This document shows positions 56,583 to 64,000 of a stretch of DNA of 64,000 nucleotides, in pieces. The stretch is from Burkholderiaceae bacterium (GTDB lineage Bacteria > Pseudomonadota > Gammaproteobacteria > Burkholderiales > Burkholderiaceae_C), in assembly GCA_024235855.1 (NCBI GenBank), contig JACKLN010000007.1:62001-126000 (forward strand), given 5' to 3'. Position numbers and translations under genes: made by a program. Position 1 is the stretch's first letter. Every line of letters starts with the position of its first letter. The notes below the pieces were generated by a model, which saw only the letters and a list, made by a program, of their open reading frames with translations, did no database searches and had not been told where the DNA came from.

Positions 56583-57737
56583 TCAGCGCTCCTCTGGCAA
56601 CGGCACCGCGCCCCCTGCAGCTTCGGCCGCCTGCAGACGGGCGCGTTCGGCGGCCCCTTCCCGCCGCGCCTGGAAGCGCTTCCAGCTCTTGCGCGCGAGG
56701 TGCGGCAGGATCTGGTACCAGGGCATGCGCAGCCAGTGCGAGCGCACGTAGAGCAGGAAGGCTGCCGCACCGTAACCTGGCACCGTGCAGCTGGGATGGT
56801 CCGGGCGCAGGGCCAATGTCAGCAGCGTATTCATCGCCCAGCGGGCGATGCCTCGCGGTTGCAGCGCGTCCAGCGCTGGCTGCACGTCGGCCGGTGGCCG
56901 GGTGCCGAACAGCCGCTCGATGTGGAACAGCACATGCGACAGCGGCACGCCCAGGCCCAGCTCGCGTGCGCGAGCCACCAGTGCCGGCCAGAACCCCGGC
57001 TCGGTCGCACCGAAGTGCTTCAGCAGGTCGTCGATGTCCAGCAGGTCGCGCAGGCCACCGTCGAAGCTGCCCTCCTGCATCAGGTGCACGGCGCTGTGCA
57101 GCACCATGTCTTCCGGCGCCAGCACCTTCAGCGGTGCCAGCCCGGGCAGCGGCCGCGCACGCGCCAGCAGCACCGCGCCATCGATCGGGAACCGCGAGGT
57201 CGGCGGTGTGATCGTGTGGTGCACGTCCAGCTGCGTGTGGCGTTGGACGTGCTGCATCGGGGGCAGTTCGTGCATCCAGTCGCGGTAGTAGCGCTCGTCG
57301 TAGGCGTCGAGCTTCTCGGCGATCCAGCCGCCGGCCATCAGCGCCGATTCCACCTGCCGCAGCCGCGCGCGTTCGACCATGATGTCCACGTCGGCGAACA
57401 GCCGGCCGCGGCGCGGCGGCAGTTCGGCGGCCACGTAGGCCGCGCCCTTGAGCAGTACGACGGCCCCTTCGTGGCGGGCCAGCGCGGCGCGCAGGCGGTC
57501 GACCTCCCAGCGCGCCTCGTCGTGTTGGCGCTGCATCACGCGCAGGGCGCCCTGCAGATGCAGACGCGGGCCGGCCGGCACCTGCCCCATCCAGCTGCGG
57601 TCAGCTGCGCGCGCAGCCAAGCGCGCGAGCAGGCGCGAGCGGCGCGCCTGGCTGAGCAGGTCTTCCCATTGCCGCGGCGTGAGCGCGGGCAGTGTGGGCG
57701 CGCTGAGCGCGGCGGCGATCAGGTTGCCGTCGGGCAT
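56583..57737 (-). CDS. Nucleotidyltransferase-family protein of the HprK-related cluster
   Basis: A 384-residue protein of the NTP_transf_5-like group: VVLLKGAAYVAAELPP, RGRLFADVDIMVER with the DxD metal site, then HTQLDVHHTITPPTSRF, EDMVLHSAVHLMQEG and GLRDLLDIDDLL. These proteins occur beside HprK-related kinases and PqqD-like proteins in peptide- or exopolysaccharide-type clusters; what they nucleotidylate is unknown. Starts 4 bases after the kinase gene ends. Confidence 0.75.
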   Translation of the reverse strand: MPDGNLIAAALSAPTLPALTPRQWEDLLSQARRSRLLARLAARAADRSWMGQVPAGPRLHLQGALRVMQRQHDEARWEVDRLRAALARHEGAVVLLKGAAYVAAELPPRRGRLFADVDIMVERARLRQVESALMAGGWIAEKLDAYDERYYRDWMHELPPMQHVQRHTQLDVHHTITPPTSRFPIDGAVLLARARPLPGLAPLKVLAPEDMVLHSAVHLMQEGSFDGGLRDLLDIDDLLKHFGATEPGFWPALVARARELGLGVPLSHVLFHIERLFGTRPPADVQPALDALQPRGIARWAMNTLLTLALRPDHPSCTVPGYGAAAFLLYVRSHWLRMPWYQILPHLARKSWKRFQARREGAAERARLQAAEAAGGAVPLPEER

Positions 57738-57741
57738 GGAT

Positions 57742-58635
57742 TCACCCCGCTGCCAGTTGATCGAACACGCGCATGGCGTCGTCGAGCAGGCCGTAGCGGA
57801 AGTCGTAGCAGCCACAACGGTCCACCAGTGCCGTGAGGGTCTCGAATCCGGCGCGACCCAGCACTGACAGGTTGAAGCTGTTGCGCCCCAGTTCGAGCAC
57901 GGTGTCGGGCCGCGGTCGTTCGCTCATGGTGGCCGGCGCATCGGCCTCCCAGCGCGGAAAGACCACCCAGGCTGGCAGCGCCGGTTCGTGCATGCGGTGC
58001 ACATGCGCCGTGGGTGCGCGCATGTGGGCGACCGTGCCCTTGAGCGTGTCGTGCGTGGGATCGCAGAACTCGGACTCCGGCGCGAAGGCCGAGATGATCT
58101 CGATGGAACGGTTCTTCAGGCTCACCGGCCGCACCACGGGGCTCACCCGGCCGTCGGCCAATGCCACCAGCGTGAGTTCGTCGGACAACAGCCGCCAGCC
58201 GCGGTGCACCAGCGCCGCACACAGCGTGCTCTTGCCCGACCCGGGCGGGGCCGGCAGGATCACGGCACGACCGCCGCGCTCGACGACGGCCGCGTGCAGG
58301 CTCAGGTGCTCGAAGGCGTGGGTGGTGACGCAGTAGTTCAGCGCCCACTCCATCAGCGGGAAGGCGTGGCCGGCCGGCAACGGCTCGAAGACGGGTTCTC
58401 CGTCATAGCGGGCCACCACCTGGGGCCGCAGCCACTGCCGCAGGCCGCCCGGGCGCACGACGTCGAGCGCGAAGTCACAGAAGTCGGTGTCGGCCAGGCA
58501 AGGGTAATCGGCGTACAGGCGGTCGATCGCCCGCGCCACCTGGGGCAGGTCGCTGCGCAGGCGAAAGGCGAACAGGCCGCTGCGGATCGCCAGGCCGGCG
58601 CCGCGCAGACGACGACGCCGCTCGGCGGCGTCCAA
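57742..58635 (-). CDS. HprK-related kinase A
   Basis: About 297 residues, related to HPr kinase/phosphorylase. The N-terminal domain (LAIRSGLFAFRLRSDLPQVA) leads to a P-loop domain with PAPPGSGKSTLCAAL, SDELTLVAL and SLKNRSIEII, matching the family called HprK-related kinase A. No HPr or PTS genes are nearby, so the substrate is probably not HPr. The start is unclear: TTG at 58635 is taken, but a CTG at 58650 would give a CTGA overlap with the PqqD-like stop, in line with the GTGA/ATGA overlaps elsewhere; there is no in-frame ATG or GTG nearby. Confidence 0.75.
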   Translation of the reverse strand: MDAAERRRRLRGAGLAIRSGLFAFRLRSDLPQVARAIDRLYADYPCLADTDFCDFALDVVRPGGLRQWLRPQVVARYDGEPVFEPLPAGHAFPLMEWALNYCVTTHAFEHLSLHAAVVERGGRAVILPAPPGSGKSTLCAALVHRGWRLLSDELTLVALADGRVSPVVRPVSLKNRSIEIISAFAPESEFCDPTHDTLKGTVAHMRAPTAHVHRMHEPALPAWVVFPRWEADAPATMSERPRPDTVLELGRNSFNLSVLGRAGFETLTALVDRCGCYDFRYGLLDDAMRVFDQLAAG

Positions 58636-58646
58636 GGCGCCGACCG

Positions 58647-58955
58647 TCAGGCCGGCAAGGCCTCCGGCTCGATCCAGCCGAGCCTGTTCAAGCGTTCCAG
58701 GACTGTGCAAAGCGAATCGACCAAGGGGCCGTCTGCCACGGTGCCGAGGTCGTTGGCCAGCAGGTGGCCAAGCGTGTTCAGGTCCGTGACGCCGGTTTCG
58801 ATGCAGGCCATCACCGCGGCGCTCAACGGGTCGAACTGCAACGTCTGACCGGAGAGTTCCTCGAAGACGACGGAATCGCCGCCCCAGTCCCGCCAGTGCA
58901 GGCGGATCACCGGGTTCAGGCGCCAAGACGCGATGCTAGGGCCTGTGTCCACCAT
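58647..58955 (-). CDS. PqqD-like peptide chaperone of the HprK-related system
   Basis: A 102-residue (or 107 from ATG 58970) winged-helix protein: WRLNPVIRLHWRDW, VVFEELSGQTLQFDPLSAAV, then two helices ending in a hydrophobic LERLNRLGWI. This matches PqqD-type precursor-binding domains, which carry peptide substrates to modifying enzymes. With the kinase and nucleotidyltransferase it forms the three-gene core seen with HprK-related kinase A. ATG 58955 is preferred because GGAAG precedes it. Confidence 0.75.
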   Translation of the reverse strand: MVDTGPSIASWRLNPVIRLHWRDWGGDSVVFEELSGQTLQFDPLSAAVMACIETGVTDLNTLGHLLANDLGTVADGPLVDSLCTVLERLNRLGWIEPEALPA

Positions 58956-59007
58956 GCGCACGACTTCCATCGCTCAGGAACGCACGGAATGTGCGCTCCC
59001 GCGGCGG

Positions 59008-59640
59008 TCAGTAGTAGTTTTCCTGGTAGTAGCGGAAGAAGGTCTGCGCGTCCAGGTTGCGCGAGGCGTCGTTGTGCAGCGACACGACTTGGTGAGGTGT
59101 GTAACTGAACGGCACGCTGCTGTACTCGTACTTGGTGGCGTTCAGGCAGGCGGCGATCCAATGGCGCTGCGGACAGTTGTACTGGTTGTCCATGATCTCG
59201 CCGATGGTCTTGTCGTTGTAGCCGCCACCGCCGCAGTTGAACACCTGCTTGTACTGGGCATTGCGCCGGAACTTCGTGCCGTTGACGCCCTTGCAGTACT
59301 CGCCGCCGCCGTCCTTGGGCCAGTTGTAACGGCTCTGGTAGTGCGAGCAGTGCTTGCCCGGCGACTCCGGCCAGTCGTTGACCTGGTTGGACGCGATCAC
59401 GGAGTGCATGCCTGAGACCGACGCCTTGCACTTCCTGTGCGGCGTGTCCTTGTGGAAGCAACTCTTGCGGCCGCCGGTGGCCAGCGCGGCCATCGGCAAG
59501 GCGGCGCCGGAGATGGCGGCACCGGCAGACAGACCACGCAGCAGGCCGCGGCGACGCGACGCGGACGCCAGGCCGTCGGTCGGCGCCGGCTGCTCGGCCG
59601 GGGTGGACTCGGGAATGGGGTCGTGCTGGGAATGATTCAT
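59008..59640 (-). CDS. Tat-type exported cysteine-containing protein of unknown function
   Basis: A 210-residue protein. Residues 28-53 look like a Tat signal (SRRRGLLRGLSAGAAISGAA, then ALPMAALA) after a 27-residue acidic/Pro-rich N-terminus. The mature part is polar and rich in Asn, Tyr, Gly, His and Lys, with seven cysteines (61, 71, 98, 116, 136, 156, 165) and an aromatic tail (FFRYYQENYY). It resembles no family I know. It lies 52 bases upstream of the PqqD-like gene on the same strand, so it may be the substrate or cargo of that system. Its composition (many Asn, Lys, Tyr) differs from neighbouring Ala/Arg-rich proteins. Confidence 0.65.
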   Translation of the reverse strand: MNHSQHDPIPESTPAEQPAPTDGLASASRRRGLLRGLSAGAAISGAALPMAALATGGRKSCFHKDTPHRKCKASVSGMHSVIASNQVNDWPESPGKHCSHYQSRYNWPKDGGGEYCKGVNGTKFRRNAQYKQVFNCGGGGYNDKTIGEIMDNQYNCPQRHWIAACLNATKYEYSSVPFSYTPHQVVSLHNDASRNLDAQTFFRYYQENYY

Positions 59641-59781
59641 GGCTGCCTCGGATGATGCGCGGCCCACCGCACTGGCGCGCGGCGGCCCTGTCGAACAAGG
59701 TAAAGCATAAAGCTTGCCGGGTACCCCGGATAGCCCTGAGGGCGTGCCTATCTGCCTGTCGTGACTGAATCCCCGGCCTTT

Positions 59782-59799
59782 CCCCCGCACCTGCGGGGG
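59782..59799. repeat. GC hairpin in the gap before the SDR gene
   Basis: CCCCCGCA-CC-TGCGGGGG: a perfect 8-bp stem, the main visible feature of the 219-base gap 59641-59859. It is about 60 bases past the SDR stop on the minus strand and could help end that transcript, but has no T run. Smaller stems (CCGGG/CCCGG near 59718, GCCC/GGGC near 59732) also occur. Confidence 0.45.
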
Positions 59800-59859
59800 C
59801 CGGCGGCATGGCCCTTTGGAACCCAGACTGGCAACTGCTTCGACAGTCCAAAAACAGAC

Positions 59860-60693
59860 TCAGTCGACAAAAAAGTCCAGCATCAGGTCCGTCGTTCCAG
59901 GGACGACGGCGTAGCGCGCGAGGTCCGTCACCCCATGGGCGGCCAACAGGCTGTCGTCGATGAGGAACTGTCCGGTGGGCGCGGGGTCAAGCGTCAGCAA
60001 CACATGTGCCGCATCGGCCATGATCTCCGGCGTGCGGCACTTGGCGGTGTCGACGCCCGGGATCATCTGCAGCGCCGCCGTGGCGATCGCAGTTCGCGGC
60101 CACAGGCTGTTGACGGCGATGCCCAGCGGCGCGAACTCCGCCGCATGGCCCAGCGTGCACATGCTCATGCCGTACTTGGCCATCGTGTAGGCCGTGTGGT
60201 CCTTGAACCAGTGCGGCCGCATGGACAGCGGCGGGGACAGGTTCAGCACCTGTGGCGCCCGCCCCGCCTGGGCGCTGGCCGTCAGCGCCGGCAGGCAGGC
60301 CTGGGTGCAGCAGTAGGTGCCGCGCACGTTGACACCGAACATCAGGTCGAAGCGCTTCATCGGCGTGGCCGGCGTCGGCGTCAGGCTGATGGCGCTGGCG
60401 TTGTTGACCAGGATGTCGATGCCGCCGAAGCGCTCCACGGCCGCGGCCACCGCCGCCGCCACGGCCGTCTCGTCGCGGATGTCGCAGGGGATGGGCAGGG
60501 CCTGGCCGCCGGCGGCCTCCACCGCCTCGGCGGCGCTGTAGAGCGTGCCCGGCAGCTTGGGGTTGGGCTCGGTGGTCTTGGCCACGAGCACGACGTTGGC
60601 GCCGTCGGCCGCCGCGCGCACGGCAATCGCCTGCCCGATGCCGCGGCTGCCGCCGGTGATGAACAGGGTCTTGCCGTGCAGGGTGCGGGTCAT
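59860..60693 (-). CDS. SDR family oxidoreductase (HSDL2-like)
   Basis: A 277-residue short-chain dehydrogenase. Cofactor motif TGGSRGIGQAIA, NNASAIS, and the catalytic YTMAKYG; the usual Ser three positions into the catalytic set falls in LNLSPPLS. The LVAKTTEPNPKLPGTLYSAA stretch after the Rossmann beta-alpha unit is typical of the HSDL2-like group, several of which are linked with fatty-acid metabolism. Its start overlaps the SGNH gene stop (ATGA), and beta-oxidation genes lie upstream on the same strand, so a lipid substrate is plausible. Confidence 0.85.
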   Translation of the reverse strand: MTRTLHGKTLFITGGSRGIGQAIAVRAAADGANVVLVAKTTEPNPKLPGTLYSAAEAVEAAGGQALPIPCDIRDETAVAAAVAAAVERFGGIDILVNNASAISLTPTPATPMKRFDLMFGVNVRGTYCCTQACLPALTASAQAGRAPQVLNLSPPLSMRPHWFKDHTAYTMAKYGMSMCTLGHAAEFAPLGIAVNSLWPRTAIATAALQMIPGVDTAKCRTPEIMADAAHVLLTLDPAPTGQFLIDDSLLAAHGVTDLARYAVVPGTTDLMLDFFVD

Positions 60694-61424
60694 GGGGTGC
60701 GTGTGCCTCCGAACTGCGGCCAGACCTTCTCGGCCACGTGCCGCGCGAGCATGGTCGCACACTGGCGGTAGGCGGGGGCACCTGGGTGGAACCCGTCCTC
60801 GGCCATCACGCCGCGGTTGAGCTGCAGGCCCCAGTCGGCGTGCGAGACGTCGCTGCGGCGGGTGACCCAGTCGGCCAGCGCGCGGTCGTGCCGGCGGGCG
60901 TCGGCCCCGGCGATCCAGCGCAGGGGCCGCGGCAGACCGGGGAATTGATGTACCGGCGGCAGCGGCGCGAAGACCACGTGGCGCACGCCGCAGCGGTTGC
61001 GCAGCTCGTCGGCCAGGGCCTCGCGCGCGCGCACGGCACGGTGCGACGGCACCTGCTCCACCACGTCATTGACGCCGGTGACGACGATGGCCAGGTCGGC
61101 CTGCACCGGACCTTCGCCGCGCAGCAGGTCCATCGCCTGCGCGCTGGTGACGCCGCTGCGCGCCAGCAGCCGCCAATGCACACGCGTATCGGTGGCCTCG
61201 GCCACGCGCCGGGCCAGCGGGCCGGCCAGGGCCTGCGACTGGCGTTGCACGCCGACGCCTGCGGCCGACGAATCGCCGATCACCAGCAGGCGCAAGGGCG
61301 CGCCGTTGCCCACGGCACCGCTGCGCGACCCGGGCGGCTCCGGCAGCACCGGGACCGAACGCCGCGCATGGAGCGCTTGCACCACCAGCAACGGCGACAG
61401 GGCCAGCTTCAGCGCGAGCGACAT
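60690..61424 (-). CDS. SGNH/GDSL hydrolase
   Basis: A 244-residue SGNH hydrolase: GDSSAAGVGV (block I), ARSGVTSAQA, VTGVNDVV (block III) and DGFHPGAPAY (block V Asp-x-x-His). A hydrophobic N-terminus (LALKLALSPLLVVQALHA) may be a signal or membrane anchor. Substrate not evident. Between enoyl-CoA hydratase and an SDR on one strand, so possibly a lipid esterase of the same unit. Confidence 0.85.
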   Translation of the reverse strand: MSLALKLALSPLLVVQALHARRSVPVLPEPPGSRSGAVGNGAPLRLLVIGDSSAAGVGVQRQSQALAGPLARRVAEATDTRVHWRLLARSGVTSAQAMDLLRGEGPVQADLAIVVTGVNDVVEQVPSHRAVRAREALADELRNRCGVRHVVFAPLPPVHQFPGLPRPLRWIAGADARRHDRALADWVTRRSDVSHADWGLQLNRGVMAEDGFHPGAPAYRQCATMLARHVAEKVWPQFGGTRTP

Positions 61425-61437
61425 GGGCGCGGCCGGT

Positions 61438-62223
61438 TCAGGAGAACTTCGAGAAGTCCGGCGCGCGCTTCTGGAAGAAGGCCTGGAAGGCTTCCATCGC
61501 CTCGGGGCTGCGCAGCCGCGTGCTGAACAGCGCACCCTCCTCCGCGATGACCTTCAGCATCTGCTCGCGCTGCGGCCCGCGCATCAGCCGCTTGGCCTCG
61601 CGCACCGCGCCCGGCGGCAGCGCATTGAAGCGCTCGGCCACGCGGCGGGCGTGCAGCGCCACCTCGGACGCCGGCAGCACGGCGTTGGCGATGCCGCACT
61701 CCACCGCCTGCTCGCCGGTGAACGGGTCGCCCAGCAGCAGCTTCTCCGCCGCACGGCGCGGGCCCATCAACTGCGGCACCAGCAGGCTGGACGCGTATTC
61801 CGGCACCAGCCCCAGGCCAACGAATGGCATGGCCAGGCGGGCGTCGTCGGCCACATAGACGAAATCGCAATGCAGCAGCATCGTCGTGCCGATGCCGATG
61901 GCCGCGCCGGTGACCGCCGCCACCACCGGCTTCTCGGTCTCCAGCAGCGCCTTCATGAACTGGAACACCGGCGCCTCTTCCGTGGCGCTGCCGCCAGCAC
62001 CCGGCGGGCGGGCCATGAAGTCCTCGATGTCGTTGCCCGAGGTGAAGATGCTGGGTTGCCCGGTGATCAGCACCGCACGCACGGCGCCGTCGGCCGCGGC
62101 TGCGCGCAGCGCATCGGCCATGGCCTGGTACATCGCGACCGTCAGCGCGTTCTTCTTCTCCGGGCGGGCGATCTCGATCGTGGCAACGCCGTTGAGCGTG
62201 GCGGTCTTGATGTGTTCGCTCAT
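61438..62223 (-). CDS. Enoyl-CoA hydratase/isomerase family protein
   Basis: A 261-residue crotonase-fold protein: ARPEKKNALT, GQPSIFTSGNDIEDF and AAVTGAAIGIGTTMLLHCDF (oxyanion hole), then LGLVPEYASSLLVPQLMG with the acidic residue expected of isomerase-type members. It acts on enoyl-CoA esters in fatty-acid breakdown. It starts 2 bases after the thiolase gene ends. Confidence 0.88.
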   Translation of the reverse strand: MSEHIKTATLNGVATIEIARPEKKNALTVAMYQAMADALRAAAADGAVRAVLITGQPSIFTSGNDIEDFMARPPGAGGSATEEAPVFQFMKALLETEKPVVAAVTGAAIGIGTTMLLHCDFVYVADDARLAMPFVGLGLVPEYASSLLVPQLMGPRRAAEKLLLGDPFTGEQAVECGIANAVLPASEVALHARRVAERFNALPPGAVREAKRLMRGPQREQMLKVIAEEGALFSTRLRSPEAMEAFQAFFQKRAPDFSKFS

Positions 62224-62225
62224 GC

Positions 62226-63422
62226 TCAGACCCGCTCGAAGATGCCGGCGGCGCCCTGGCCCATGCCGACGCACATCGTGACCATGCCGTACTTCAGGTT
62301 CTTGCGGCGCAGCGCGTGGATCGTCGTCGCAGCGCGGATCGCACCCGTGGCACCGAGCGGGTGGCCCAGCGCGATGGCACCACCCATCGGGTTGACCTTG
62401 GCCGGGTCGAGCTTCAGTTCGTTCATCACCGCCAGCGACTGCGCGGCAAAGGCTTCATTGAGCTCGATCCAGTCCATCTGGTCGTGGCTCAGTCCTGCGT
62501 AGCGCAGCGCGGCCGGGATGGCCTCGATGGGGCCGATGCCCATGATGTGCGGCGGCACGCCGCGCGCGGCGAAGCTGACGAAGCGCGCCAGCGGCGTCAG
62601 GCCGAAGGTCTTCACGGCCTTCTCGCTGGCCAGGATCAGCGCGCCGGCGCCGTCGCTGGTCTGGCTGCTGTTGCCGGCGGTGACGCTGCCCTTGGCCGCG
62701 AACACCGGGCGCAGCTTGCCCAGGCCTTCGAGCGAGGTGTCCACGCGCGGGCCTTCGTCGATTTCCACGGTGCGGCTCTGGGCCACGACCTCGCCCGTGC
62801 TCAAGTCCGGCGTGCGGCTGGTCACGGTGACCGGCGTCATCTCGTCGGCGAACTCGCCGGCAGCGATGGCGGCCAGCGCGCGCTGGTGCGACTGCAGCGC
62901 AAACGCGTCCTGGTCCTCGCGCGAGACCTTCCACTGCGCGGCCACCTTCTCCGCCGTCATGCCCATGCCGTAGGCCAGGCCGATGTTCTCGTCGCGGGCG
63001 AACACCTCGGGGTTGAAGCTGGGCTTGTTGCCGGTCATCGGCACCAGGCTCATGCTCTCGGCGCCGCCGGCGATCAGCACGTCGGCCTGGCCGGTGCGGA
63101 TGCGGTCGGCTGCCATCTGGATGGCCGTCAGGCCGCTGGCGCAGAAGCGGTTGACCGTGGCACCGCCCACCGAGTGCGGCAGGCCCGCCAGCACCATCGC
63201 CACGCGGGCCATGTTCATGCCCTGCTCGCCCTCGGGGAAGCTGCAGCCGATGATCGAATCCTCGATGGCCTTCGGGTCCAGCGTGGGCACCTGCGACAGC
63301 GCGTGCTTCACTGCGGCGACCAGCAGGTCGTCAGGCCGCGTGTTGCGAAAGTAGCCGCGGCCGCTCTTGCCGATCGGGGTGCGCGTGGCGGCGACGATGT
63401 AGGCGTCTTGAAGTTGAGTCAT
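62226..63422 (-). CDS. fadA: Acetyl-CoA C-acyltransferase (thiolase)
   Basis: A 398-residue degradative thiolase: N-terminal AATRTPIGKSG, nucleophile Cys in NRFCASGL near residue 93, ELNEAFAAQ, GGAIALGHPLGATGA and MCVGMGQGAAG with the second Cys. It releases acetyl-CoA from 3-ketoacyl-CoA. GGAG lies upstream of the ATG at 63422. The 3-hydroxyacyl-CoA dehydrogenase gene is directly upstream, as in fad operons. Confidence 0.92.
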   Translation of the reverse strand: MTQLQDAYIVAATRTPIGKSGRGYFRNTRPDDLLVAAVKHALSQVPTLDPKAIEDSIIGCSFPEGEQGMNMARVAMVLAGLPHSVGGATVNRFCASGLTAIQMAADRIRTGQADVLIAGGAESMSLVPMTGNKPSFNPEVFARDENIGLAYGMGMTAEKVAAQWKVSREDQDAFALQSHQRALAAIAAGEFADEMTPVTVTSRTPDLSTGEVVAQSRTVEIDEGPRVDTSLEGLGKLRPVFAAKGSVTAGNSSQTSDGAGALILASEKAVKTFGLTPLARFVSFAARGVPPHIMGIGPIEAIPAALRYAGLSHDQMDWIELNEAFAAQSLAVMNELKLDPAKVNPMGGAIALGHPLGATGAIRAATTIHALRRKNLKYGMVTMCVGMGQGAAGIFERV

Positions 63423-63436
63423 GTTCGTCGCTCCGA

Positions 63437-64000
63437 TCAGTTGCGCACGGGCTTGCCGGTCTGCAGCATGCCCATGATGCGTTCCTGGGTCTTGGGGTGC
63501 TCCAGCAGGCTGCAGAAGTGCTTGCGCTCCAGCGTCATCAGGTAGTCCTCGGTCACCAGCGAGCCGGCATCCACGTCGCCGCCGCACACCACGTCGGCGA
63601 TCAGGCTGGCAATGTGGAAGTCATGCGCGCTGGCGAAGCCGCCGTCGCGCAGGTTCACCAGCTGACCCATGATGGTGGCCTTGGCGTTGCGGCCCGCCAC
63701 CGGGAACAGCGCCTTGTGCGGCGGGCGGTAGCCGGAAGCCGACATCGCCTTGGCCTGCGCGATGGCGACGAACAGCAGTTCGTCCTTGTGCGGCACGATC
63801 ACGTCGTCCCACAGCAGCCAGCCGCTGGCGCGGGCCTCGATGGCGCTGGTGGCCACCTTGGCCATCGCGGCGCTGGTGAAGCCGTCGGTGAGGAATTGCA
63901 GCAGGTCGGCCTTGGCGTTGCCGGCGGCGGCCATCTCGGCCGCGCGGCGCGCGATGTAGGCCAGACCGCCGCCGCCGGGGATCAGGCCCACGCCCACTTC
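63437..64000 (-). CDS. 3-hydroxyacyl-CoA dehydrogenase/enoyl-CoA hydratase, C-terminal part (5' end outside window)
   Basis: The frame is open at the right edge, so about 187 C-terminal residues are seen. VGVGLIPGGGGLAYIARRAAE is the end of a crotonase domain, followed by a helical tail (ASAHDFHIASLIADVVCGGD, LTEDYLMTLERKHFCSLLEH) typical of bifunctional dehydrogenase/hydratase proteins of the FadN type rather than FadB. With the thiolase and hydratase downstream it completes a beta-oxidation cycle. Confidence 0.85.
   Translation of the reverse strand, partial: EVGVGLIPGGGGLAYIARRAAEMAAAGNAKADLLQFLTDGFTSAAMAKVATSAIEARASGWLLWDDVIVPHKDELLFVAIAQAKAMSASGYRPPHKALFPVAGRNAKATIMGQLVNLRDGGFASAHDFHIASLIADVVCGGDVDAGSLVTEDYLMTLERKHFCSLLEHPKTQERIMGMLQTGKPVRN

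Overview
The window is one stretch of a high-GC (about 70 percent by eye) betaproteobacterial chromosome, most likely order Burkholderiales. The evidence is an intact-order mraZ-to-ftsZ division and cell-wall cluster, an E. coli-type (class A) RNase P RNA, a meso-diaminopimelate-type MurE, LpxC (an outer membrane), a HemP/ChaN haem module, and an HprK-related kinase A / PqqD-like gene neighbourhood. I cannot name a genus. There is no clear mobile element, CRISPR array, tRNA or rRNA, and no gap above 300 bases without a gene or RNA.

Layout. 1-3.4 kb: the end of a multicopper oxidase, then a minus-strand operon of a YHS-domain lipoprotein, a dihydrolipoamide-dehydrogenase-like flavoprotein and a GDSL lipoprotein. 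3.5-6.6 kb: plsC, cdsA, ruvC and convergent rdgC. 6.6-13 kb: an iron island (hemP, two small unknown genes, chaN; bfd, fur-like regulator, feoA, feoB; bfr), interrupted by a dienelactone-hydrolase gene and containing a seven-copy 12-bp tandem repeat. 13-15.5 kb: a DUF3422 protein, a tiny membrane protein and lpxC. 15.6-21.8 kb: an M3 oligopeptidase, an argD-type aminotransferase behind what looks like an arginine-codon attenuator, and a large membrane Ser/Thr kinase. 21.9-39.1 kb: the dcw cluster on the minus strand, from the mraZ promoter to an ftsZ terminator, with 1-4 base overlaps between most genes; murF carries a single-base frameshift.

39.3-50 kb: a zinc-ribbon/pseudo-receiver protein, a small membrane protein, an alpha-carbonic anhydrase, a Bcr/CflA-type exporter, an intradiol-dioxygenase-like secreted protein, rnpB, cysK, a secreted pectinacetylesterase-family hydrolase with a membrane-anchored partner, htpX, a NYN-domain protein and pyrC. 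50-56.5 kb: a LysR regulator divergent from a MacA/permease/ATPase exporter, an Atm1-type ABC exporter and a YciA thioesterase. 56.6-59.6 kb: nucleotidyltransferase, HprK-related kinase, PqqD-like protein and a Tat-type cysteine-containing secreted protein. 59.9-64 kb: an SDR, a second SGNH hydrolase and fatty-acid beta-oxidation genes running off the right edge.

The strongest new signals are regulatory. (1) A 19-23 codon open frame full of rare CGA arginine codons, followed by a perfect 11-bp terminator hairpin, sits just upstream of argD. (2) Many first genes of transcription units have a minus-10-like hexamer 6-8 nt before the start codon and no Shine-Dalgarno, pointing to leaderless mRNAs. 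(3) Five convergent gene pairs have both stop codons inside one short perfect inverted repeat. (4) The hemP promoter has a Fur-box-like palindrome exactly filling its 17-bp spacer. The HprK-related/PqqD/nucleotidyltransferase/Tat-protein cluster and the esterase with its foldase-like partner are the best candidates for undescribed protein systems.
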